Positions 1 through 6,563 of a stretch of DNA of 17,133 nucleotides are shown here, piece after piece. Under the pieces are notes generated by a model. The model saw only the letters and a program-made list of their open reading frames with translations, did not search any database and was not told the DNA's origin. A program made the position numbers and the translations under genes. Numbering within the stretch: the stretch's first letter is position 1; the number at the start of each line of letters is the position of its first letter. Origin of the DNA: Candidatus Iainarchaeum sp. (lineage in GTDB: Archaea > Iainarchaeota > Iainarchaeia > Iainarchaeales > DTGL01); assembly GCA_017608995.1 (NCBI GenBank), contig JAFCEU010000026.1, positions 1-17,133 on the forward strand, given 5' to 3'.

Positions 1-1
1 G

Positions 2-1285
2 CATGGTTTTAAAATAGAGGTTCCTGAGAACTTCTACTATCTCATAGCGAAGAAGAATGAGAAAGAAGTAGCAGAGGAGAAAAAAGTTGAGCTAAGCAGG
101 GAGTATCCTAAAACGAAAGAGCTTTACTACGAAAAGCCTCTTGAAAAGAGCTTCAAAGCAAAGGTGCTTGGAGTTGAGGGAAACGCAGTAATATTAGATA
201 AGACCATATTTTATCCAACAGCAGGTGGACAGGAGCATGACACAGGCACATTAAACGGCGTTGCGGTGCTTAGCGTTGAAAAGCTTGCAGGAGTGATATT
301 GCACAGAGTTGCTGAACCGAAAAAATTTAGAGCAGGAATGCAGGTTAGCGGTGAAATCGATTTGGAAAGAAGAAAGCAGTTGATGAGGCACCACACAGCA
401 ACGCACTTGCTCAATGCATGCTGTAAAAAGCTTTTGGGAAAGCATATTTGGCAGGCAGGCGCACACAAAGATGTTGATAAAGCACACTTAGATGTAACTC
501 ACTACAAGCGCATTACTAAAGATCAAATAAGGGAATTGGAGCGCATGGTGAATGAGCTCATATTAGCGGATATTCCAGTAAAAACATTTTTCATGCCCAG
601 AAACGAAGCTGAGCAGAAATACGGCTTTACGCTCTACCAGGGCGGCTACGTGCCAGGCAAGGTTTTGCGCATTGTTGAAATTCCTAATATAGATGTTGAA
701 GCCTGTGGCGGCACGCATGTGCTTAAAACCTCAGACATTGGTTTTTTCAAAATAGTAAAGCGCGAAGGCGTACAGGATGGCATTGAGCGCCTAATATTTG
801 TTTGCGGTTTAGAAGCATTGAAGTATGTACAGGAAAAGGAAAAATTGCTTGAGGAAGCGGCAAGTAAGTTAGCGGTACAGCCGCAAGAACTACCAAAAGC
901 CTCGGAGCGCTTTTTCAACGAATGGAAAGAACTCCGCAAGAAACTTGAAAAAGCTCGCGAAATGATCGCAAAGTTAGCGAGTAAAGGATTAATAGCAAGC
1001 GAGGGAAAGGTAATAAAGACCTATTTTGAAGGTTTGGATACAAAGCAGTTAATAGAGATTGGCAATGCTGTGCTTGCTGAAAGGAGGGACGTTACGCTAA
1101 TTTTAGGTTCAGGAAATAGCATTGTAGTGTTCTGCGCTGAGCACTCTGGAAAAAACGCTAACGAAGAGCTGCAGAAAATATTGCAAGAGCTGAATGGAAA
1201 GGGCGGCGGAAGTAGCAGAATGGCAATTGGGAAAGCTGAAAGCGAAAAGATAAGAAGTTATTTCATAGCAAAAAGCAACCAATAA
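2..1285 (+). CDS. alaS: Alanyl-tRNA synthetase, 3' part (editing and C-terminal domains)
   Basis: This frame is open from base 2 to the TAA at 1283-1285, giving 427 visible residues; the aminoacylation domain lies upstream of the window. The product charges tRNA-Ala in the cytoplasm, and the part seen here holds the editing machinery that removes mischarged Ser or Gly. The order is archaeal AlaRS-like: a beta-barrel segment with FYPTAGGQ (bases 212-235), the editing-site HTATH (392-406), the second metal-site motif CGGTH with its Cys codon at 704-706, a predicted coiled coil (about 820-990), and a C-Ala domain ending in a Gly/Ser-rich GGGSS stretch. The methionine usually predicted at 164 is an internal GTG, not a start, because homologous sequence continues upstream in frame. 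Zinc ligands and editing residues appear intact. The next gene begins 25 bases downstream. Identification is firm; only the 5' end is missing. Confidence 0.95.
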   Translation, partial: HGFKIEVPENFYYLIAKKNEKEVAEEKKVELSREYPKTKELYYEKPLEKSFKAKVLGVEGNAVILDKTIFYPTAGGQEHDTGTLNGVAVLSVEKLAGVILHRVAEPKKFRAGMQVSGEIDLERRKQLMRHHTATHLLNACCKKLLGKHIWQAGAHKDVDKAHLDVTHYKRITKDQIRELERMVNELILADIPVKTFFMPRNEAEQKYGFTLYQGGYVPGKVLRIVEIPNIDVEACGGTHVLKTSDIGFFKIVKREGVQDGIERLIFVCGLEALKYVQEKEKLLEEAASKLAVQPQELPKASERFFNEWKELRKKLEKAREMIAKLASKGLIASEGKVIKTYFEGLDTKQLIEIGNAVLAERRDVTLILGSGNSIVVFCAEHSGKNANEELQKILQELNGKGGGSSRMAIGKAESEKIRSYFIAKSNQ

Positions 1286-1308
1286 AAATACGCATGCGCT
1301 ATTTTTTT
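1281..1308 (+). promoter_or_regulatory. AT-rich imperfect palindrome: possible alaS terminator and/or leaderless promoter
   Basis: Overlapping and just after the alaS stop is AAAAATA, then the 8-base palindrome CGCATGCG, then C, then TATTTTTTT. It can fold into an imperfect hairpin with a bulged C followed by seven T, which suits an intrinsic-type or T-run archaeal terminator. The same AATAAAAATA block is centred about 26 bases before the ATG at 1311, the expected TATA distance for a leaderless transcript. The two readings are not exclusive; neither is proven. Confidence 0.4.
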
Positions 1309-1310
1309 GT

Positions 1311-1919
1311 ATGGCGATTTTTGGGAAACGTATCCTAACCAAGAAAAGAAAGCATGCATTGGATACATTTAGAGCACACGCTATAAAAGCTTTGGAAAGG
1401 TTACAAAAAGAGGCTCGCTCGGATCTTGAAAGGCTCCTTTTTGAGCGCATGCAGATGAATGTTGAATATATGCCAATATTCTTTTATCCCGGTGGAACGC
1501 TTAGATATTCTCTACAAAAATTCGGAAATAAGATTGGTGTTTCTGTGATAAAGGGTGAAAACGTTACTTTATTCAAAATAATTCAAATTGGAGGCAAGCG
1601 CTTGATTATAAAAAAGAATTTCATAAATCTGCCTGCTGAGCACATATTTGCTGGTGAAAAGCTGAGCTTGGATGGGATATTAACGCTATGCCATGAATAT
1701 GCCCATTTTCCAAAACCAATGCTTGCGAGCTTTGCAAAAGCTATAAAGCTGAGTCCGGGGCAAGCAGAAGAGCTGCTTGCAGATATGCTTGCAGCCAAGC
1801 TAGCTGTTGCGCTTGGATTTAAAAAAGAAAATGTGTTGATGCACTTCGCAGGAAGGGAAATAGTTTATGGAAGCTTTCCCTACTTTGCATACATTGAGCG
1901 CGCGATGGGAAAACAATAA
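1311..1919 (+). CDS. Putative HEXXH zinc metallopeptidase-like protein, 202 aa
   Basis: I do not recognise a named family. The visible signature is HEYAH (H128, E129, H132), followed 21-22 residues later by EELLAD (E154, D158). This fits the gluzincin pattern of HEXXH plus a downstream ExxxD, as in M48-like and ImmA/IrrE-like proteases; the following MLAAKLAVAL helix also resembles those families. The N-terminal 45 residues are basic and helical, and residues 55-105 look like a small beta-rich part. No signal peptide or membrane segment is evident, so a cytoplasmic location is inferred. The start is the only ATG in frame near the region; it has no clear Shine-Dalgarno, but a TATA-like block sits 26 bases upstream, suggesting leaderless initiation. 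It lies between alaS and leuS, so it may be transcribed with translation genes. Substrate and even proteolytic activity are unknown. Confidence 0.7.
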   Translation: MAIFGKRILTKKRKHALDTFRAHAIKALERLQKEARSDLERLLFERMQMNVEYMPIFFYPGGTLRYSLQKFGNKIGVSVIKGENVTLFKIIQIGGKRLIIKKNFINLPAEHIFAGEKLSLDGILTLCHEYAHFPKPMLASFAKAIKLSPGQAEELLADMLAAKLAVALGFKKENVLMHFAGREIVYGSFPYFAYIERAMGKQ

Positions 1920-1943
1920 TTAAAATAAACGCTTCTTAGCAAT

Positions 1944-1953
1944 CTTTAAAACC
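1944..1953 (+). promoter_or_regulatory. Probable TATA box for leuS
   Basis: CTTTAAAACC in the 86-base gap before leuS resembles an archaeal TATA box and would place a start of transcription near 1973-1978, about 30 bases before the leuS ATG. The resulting leader contains GAGG at 1995-1998, a plausible Shine-Dalgarno seven bases from the ATG, and a four-codon ATG-to-TGA micro-ORF (1989-2003) that ends just before the leuS start. The micro-ORF may be chance. Confidence 0.45.
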
Positions 1954-2005
1954 ATTTATTTGTAATATTTCTTACTATCGCATTTATTATGCGCGAGGGC
2001 TGAGT

Positions 2006-4828
2006 ATGGACTTTAAAAGTATGGAGGAAAAGTGGCAGAAGTACTGGGCTGAACAGAAAGTGTTTGAGCCTGAGATAGATAAAAATAAGCAAGCGTTTTA
2101 CATACAGGCAGCTTACCCATACCCTATTATTGCAAAATACAATATGCTCAAAGGGAAGAATGTATTGATGCCTATGGGATGGCACGTTTCTGGAACGCCG
2201 GTTATAGCCGCAGTTGAAGCATTGCAGAGAGGCGATGAAAAAACTGTAAAGATGTTTACTGAACGCTTCCACATCCCAAAAGAAGATTTAAAATATCTAA
2301 CTGCGAGCCCTGAAAGCTTTGTGGAGTATATGATAAATAAAGCGAAATATGGGTATAAGGCAGGCTTTAAGAAGCTTGGTTTGGGAATTGATTGGCGCCG
2401 CGAACTGAAAACAATAGATGAGCAGTATCAACGCTTCATAGAGTGGCAGTATAAGAAGCTTTATGCAAAGGGCTACATACGAAAAGGCCATTATCCAGTT
2501 CGGTATTGCCCTAATTGCAGAAACCCTGTTGGTGACCATGATCTGAGCGAAGGCGAAGGATTAGGCATTCAGGAATTTACGCTATTAAAATTCAGGCTGC
2601 AAAGCGGAGAATATCTTGTGGCAGCTACCCTAAGGCCTGAAACTGTATTTGGGCAAACGAATATTTGGATAAGGCCTGATTTAGAGTACGTAATAATAAA
2701 GGTTGGTAAGGAAGAATGGGTTGCAAGCAAGGAGTTTTTCGAAAAGTTTCAACATCAGAAACCAGGTATTGAAAAGATTGGAACAGTAAAAGGCTCCGAG
2801 CTTATAGGAAAAGAGGTTTTAGCACCAGGCATTGAAAGGAAGATTCCGGTGCTACCTGCAAGCTTCTGTGACCCTAAAACAGGCACAGGCATTGTTACTT
2901 CTGTGCCAAGCGATGCGCCTATAGATTATATTGCGCTTAGAGATCTGCAAAACGATGAAGAGCTCATGAAAAAATATCACTTAGATGTTGAAAAGATCAA
3001 AGCAATTGAACCAATCCCAATAATAAAAACACCTGAGTTAGGCGAGCTTGCAGCTATTAAGGTTTGTGAAGAGCTCAAAATAAAGAACCAGCGCGAAGAA
3101 GAAAAGCTTGAGGAAGCCAAAAAGCTTGTTTATAAACTAGGGTTCCACAAAGGAATAATGAATGAAAACTGTGGCAAGTATGCTAATATGCCTGTGAATA
3201 AGGCAAAGGAGCTTGTGAAAAAGGAGCTTATTGAAAAGCGCGAAGCAACAAAATTCTACGAGCTGGAAGGCAGGGTTGTGTGCAGGTGCGGCACAGAAGT
3301 AATTGTAAGGGTTCTTGAGAACCAATGGTTTGTAGCATATTCAGATCCAAAATGGAAAGAAGAAGCCAAAAAGACGCTTGGGGGCATGCGCATAGTACCT
3401 GGGCTTTTCAGAACACAATATGAAAATGTATTTGAATGGCTTGAGGATAAACCATGCACGCGCTCGAAAGGCCTGGGCACAAAATTCCCATGGCAAAAAG
3501 AATTGGTGCTGGAGCCGCTCGCTGATTCAACAATATATATGGCTTACTTCACTATTGCGCATTTGATAAAAAATGTGCCTGCAGAAAAGCTTGAGGAAGA
3601 AGTGTTTGATTATATATTCCTGAACAAAGGAAACGTTAGCAAGCTTGCGAAAAAATATGGAATAGATGAAAAGCTCTTGAAGGAGATGAGGGAAAGCTTC
3701 GATTATTGGTATCCGCTAGCATATAACGCTAGCGCAATTGAGCTTATACCCAACCACATGTCCTTTTCTATATTCCAGCATACTGCAATATTCCCGCCGG
3801 AGAAAAGGCAGCTTGGCACATTGAACCTTGGGATGGTAGTGCTTGAAGGCCGTAAGATGAGCAGTTCAAAAGGGAATGTTGTTTTGATAAACGATTTGTG
3901 CGAGTTACTTGGCAGCGACTTTGTAAGGTTCTTCTTGATGAACTTTGTTGAGCCATGGGAGGAAATGAACTGGCAGCAGCGCGAGGTCGAAAAAGGCATC
4001 TCAAGGCTAAAACGATTCATAGAGGAAATATTTAGTATAGCGAAAAACGTAAGTAGTGGAAAACTAAAGCTTGAAAAAATGGATTGCGTAGAGAAATGGT
4101 TCTGGAGCAGAATAAACAGTAAAATAAAGGAGTATACGCAAGCAATGGAAAATATCGAGCTGAGAAGAGCGTTGCAGGCAATTTCTTTCCAGCTTATGAA
4201 GGACCTCGCATGGTATAATAAAAGAAAAATGAAAACAAGCAAGGAACTGAACTACTACTTCGTGAAGAACTTTGCGTTGTGCATAGCGCCATTTATGCCG
4301 CACATAGCTGAAGAGCTCTGGCACAAGATTGGCAATAAAGAATCTGTGTTCAAAGCCAAGCTACCTGAAAAGCTTGAAACTGATGCTAAAGCGGAGCAGG
4401 GAGAAGAGCTGATAATGAACATCGTTGCAGATATAAACCAGGTGAAGAAGCTTGCTAAACTTGAAAAGCCAAATAAGATTGTGCTTTACACCGCAAGCGC
4501 TTGGAAGTATCGCTTGCTTGAGCTCTTGCAACAGAAGCTTTCTGAGCCGAATGTAGGCGAAGCAATAAAAATTGCAATGAGTGATGGTAAAATAAAAAGC
4601 AAAGGAAACTTAGCGGCAAATGTTGCAAAACAGCTGGCAAGCAAAATAATTGAGCTTAAAGGGAAAAAAGAGATAGACGAATTTGAGGTGCTGAAAGAGG
4701 CAAAGCCATTTTTAGAAAAAACATTCGGTTGCGAAGTACTTATAGAAAAAGAGGAAAAAACAGAATACGATCCGAAAGGGAAAGCAAAAAACGCCTTGCC
4801 CTTTAAACCTGCAATTTATATGGAGTGA
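2006..4828 (+). CDS. leuS: Leucyl-tRNA synthetase, archaeal type, lacking the HIGH segment
   Basis: The family charges tRNA-Leu with leucine in the cytoplasm. The protein is 940 residues and matches archaeal LeuRS along its length. The N-terminus FKSMEEKWQKYW is typical; a zinc-site CPNC lies at 168-171; the CP1 editing domain has TLRPET (208-213) and the conserved Asp of PSDAPIDY (D307); the Rossmann fold closes with RKMSSSKGN (616-624), a KMSKS variant with Ser in place of the fourth-position Lys; an anticodon-binding helical domain and the archaeal C-terminal domain follow, ending in a typical LPFKPAIYME. The anomaly is at residues 31-45: FYIQAAYPYP is followed directly by IIAKYNML, whereas relatives have about 16 more residues there carrying the HIGH motif and its RTYT partner. 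The ORF is otherwise continuous. Taken literally, the ATP-binding active site is broken. It may be an assembly deletion or a real defect covered by another leuS. It ends 13 bases from the convergent rsh stop. Confidence 0.93.
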   Translation: MDFKSMEEKWQKYWAEQKVFEPEIDKNKQAFYIQAAYPYPIIAKYNMLKGKNVLMPMGWHVSGTPVIAAVEALQRGDEKTVKMFTERFHIPKEDLKYLTASPESFVEYMINKAKYGYKAGFKKLGLGIDWRRELKTIDEQYQRFIEWQYKKLYAKGYIRKGHYPVRYCPNCRNPVGDHDLSEGEGLGIQEFTLLKFRLQSGEYLVAATLRPETVFGQTNIWIRPDLEYVIIKVGKEEWVASKEFFEKFQHQKPGIEKIGTVKGSELIGKEVLAPGIERKIPVLPASFCDPKTGTGIVTSVPSDAPIDYIALRDLQNDEELMKKYHLDVEKIKAIEPIPIIKTPELGELAAIKVCEELKIKNQREEEKLEEAKKLVYKLGFHKGIMNENCGKYANMPVNKAKELVKKELIEKREATKFYELEGRVVCRCGTEVIVRVLENQWFVAYSDPKWKEEAKKTLGGMRIVPGLFRTQYENVFEWLEDKPCTRSKGLGTKFPWQKELVLEPLADSTIYMAYFTIAHLIKNVPAEKLEEEVFDYIFLNKGNVSKLAKKYGIDEKLLKEMRESFDYWYPLAYNASAIELIPNHMSFSIFQHTAIFPPEKRQLGTLNLGMVVLEGRKMSSSKGNVVLINDLCELLGSDFVRFFLMNFVEPWEEMNWQQREVEKGISRLKRFIEEIFSIAKNVSSGKLKLEKMDCVEKWFWSRINSKIKEYTQAMENIELRRALQAISFQLMKDLAWYNKRKMKTSKELNYYFVKNFALCIAPFMPHIAEELWHKIGNKESVFKAKLPEKLETDAKAEQGEELIMNIVADINQVKKLAKLEKPNKIVLYTASAWKYRLLELLQQKLSEPNVGEAIKIAMSDGKIKSKGNLAANVAKQLASKIIELKGKKEIDEFEVLKEAKPFLEKTFGCEVLIEKEEKTEYDPKGKAKNALPFKPAIYME
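2123..2128 (+). other. Junction of apparent in-frame deletion removing the HIGH motif of leuS
   Basis: Codons 40 (Pro, CCT) and 41 (Ile, ATT) are adjacent here. By comparison with archaeal LeuRS as I remember it (for example Pyrococcus, where FPY-L is followed by SGHLHVGHARTYTIPDV and then IARFKRM), about 16 codons (48 bases) are missing. The reading frame is preserved and both flanks align without slippage. No HxGH substitute occurs elsewhere in the protein. Confidence 0.75.
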
Positions 4829-4841
4829 TTAAAGAAACCAG

Positions 4842-6563
4842 CTATGCAGAAGAAATACTCACGATTCCACTAATATTAGAGAGAATTTCAATGAGCTCTC
4901 TTTCTATCGTTGAGTTCTTAAGCTCTATTTCAAAAGACGCCTTAACTATTTTCCCAGAATTATCCACTGAAAACTTCCTTATAAAGCCCAGCTTTACCGC
5001 ACTTCCCAGAGATTTTAGGATTGCATCCAGATTCTCAGCTTCTATCCTTAGTTTCGCTTTTATAGATTTCTCTTCAGGCTCAACCAAAGAGCGGATCGCC
5101 TGCTTTGTTTCGTAGCATTTTGCAAAGTTAAACCAATCGCTTATAATTTGACTATCTTTTGCATACACAAGCTCTACGCGGTCGCCAGGCCTCAATTCGT
5201 GCCATATTGGTACAAGCTTGCCATTAACTCTGGCGCATGCTGTTTTCGGGGCCTTTGCAGAATCTACTTTAAAAGAAAAATCAAGCACGGTGGAGCCGCG
5301 CGGCATAAAAATAGGTTTGCCAAAGCTATCAAACACAGCAAGCTCCCGTTCCAGATAATCTGTTCTAAGTGCTTCCTCAAATTCGCTTTCATCCGCCTTT
5401 GCTAGTTCTCTAAGCTTTAGAAGTTCGCTAGGTTTCTTCTTAGCTTTTAACCAGTAAGCAATGCCTTTCTCTTCGAACTCGTCTGTTTCCCTTGTGCGAA
5501 TGTAAACTTTTATTGGCGCCCCCCTAGGCCCTATTACAGAAGTGTGCAAAGCCCTATAATGTCCCAAAGGCAGTGCGATGTAATCCTTAAACTTCCTTGG
5601 CATTGGATAGAACATACTATGCACCGCTTTTAATGCTTCATAACATGCATCTTCGCTGCTTGCAACAATTACAAGCGCAATGTAATCGTAAAGTTCTTCA
5701 AGGGTTTTACCCTCTTTAATTTTTCTGAAATAATGATATAGGTGCTTTTTCTCCTTCTTGAAAATGAAGCTAGCAAAGGGTTTTCTTACAAGCTTCTTTT
5801 TTAACATCTCTATCGCTTCATCTATCTCTGCATCCTTTTCCTTATAACGCTTTTCAAGTTCTCTTTTAAGCTTCTTGAAATCATTCGGCCAAAGCTGTGC
5901 AAAGCAGATATCTTCGATTTCATGCTGCATATTTTTCAAACCAAACTGCTCCGCTAAAGGCGCGTAAAACTCAAGCGCTTGCTTACAAATTTCCTTTCTT
6001 TTCTTAACAGGCAAATATTCTATTGTGCGTAAGTTGTGGAGTTTATCAGCGAGCTTTATAAGTAAAACGCGTTCATCTTTTGAAGCATAGTTAAGGAGCT
6101 TCCTTAAATATGCGTGTTTGTTTGTGTTCTCAGACGAAACTTTAGTGAGCGCATACACAAGCTCAGCTACTTCGCTACCAAATTCCTGCTCAAGCTCTTT
6201 CTTTTTTACATTTGTATCCTCAAGAATATCATGCAGTAAAGCAGCAGCAATTGTTTTTGCATCCACATCATAGTCGCTTAGAATTAAGGCTGTTGAAATA
6301 AGATGGTTAAAATAAGGCTCACCTGAAAAGCGCTTCTGCTTGCTGTGCTTCTTCTTCGAAAAGGAATAGGCTTTCTTTATAAGCGCAAACTCTTTTGAAG
6401 CAAGCTTGCTTCTAATAAAAGCGATTGCATGCTTCACGAGCACAACATCTGGCGTAGCGAACTGCTTTGCAACGCGCTTTGTAAGCTCCTCCAGCTGCTC
6501 CTCCTTTTCCTCTTTTTTCTTCTTGGCCTTCTTCTTCGCGCGCTTCTTTATTTTAAGTATCAT
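4842..6563 (-). CDS. rsh: RelA/SpoT-homolog (RSH); HD hydrolase intact, synthetase degenerate
   Basis: Long RSH proteins make and hydrolyse (p)ppGpp. This one has 573 residues from the chosen ATG. A very Lys/Glu-rich leader (2-30) precedes the HD hydrolase domain, which keeps every residue I associate with ppGpp hydrolysis: R78, H87, H111-D112, E115-D116, D173 and N177 (motifs FSGEPYFNH, LLHDILEDT, KLADKLHNLRT). The synthetase domain (about 255-375) is recognisable from LYDY (D293), FKDYIALP and ALHT, but the usual ExQIRT catalytic Glu is Lys (K352, in KVYIRT), the Arg of the GRxKHxYS motif is Glu (E271), and the Arg after LYDxxA is Val (V298). TGS (about 407-468) and a C-terminal ACT-like domain (about 500-573) follow. 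Inference: hydrolase-only. The start at 6563 is preferred over GTG 6566 because GGAG sits five bases upstream; the ATG shares one base with the argS stop (TGATG), implying co-translation. Confidence 0.9.
   Translation of the reverse strand: MILKIKKRAKKKAKKKKEEKEEQLEELTKRVAKQFATPDVVLVKHAIAFIRSKLASKEFALIKKAYSFSKKKHSKQKRFSGEPYFNHLISTALILSDYDVDAKTIAAALLHDILEDTNVKKKELEQEFGSEVAELVYALTKVSSENTNKHAYLRKLLNYASKDERVLLIKLADKLHNLRTIEYLPVKKRKEICKQALEFYAPLAEQFGLKNMQHEIEDICFAQLWPNDFKKLKRELEKRYKEKDAEIDEAIEMLKKKLVRKPFASFIFKKEKKHLYHYFRKIKEGKTLEELYDYIALVIVASSEDACYEALKAVHSMFYPMPRKFKDYIALPLGHYRALHTSVIGPRGAPIKVYIRTRETDEFEEKGIAYWLKAKKKPSELLKLRELAKADESEFEEALRTDYLERELAVFDSFGKPIFMPRGSTVLDFSFKVDSAKAPKTACARVNGKLVPIWHELRPGDRVELVYAKDSQIISDWFNFAKCYETKQAIRSLVEPEEKSIKAKLRIEAENLDAILKSLGSAVKLGFIRKFSVDNSGKIVKASFEIELKNSTIERELIEILSNISGIVSISSA

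Noticed and set aside
3703..4242. 179-codon minus-strand frame inside leuS
   Set aside because: It runs antisense to conserved LeuRS catalytic and anticodon-binding sequence, with a Ser/Phe/Ile-rich composition typical of reversed coding DNA.
4825..5115. 96-codon plus-strand frame overlapping the leuS end
   Set aside because: It is antisense to the conserved 3' end of rsh (ACT-like domain) and has no family resemblance or ribosome site.
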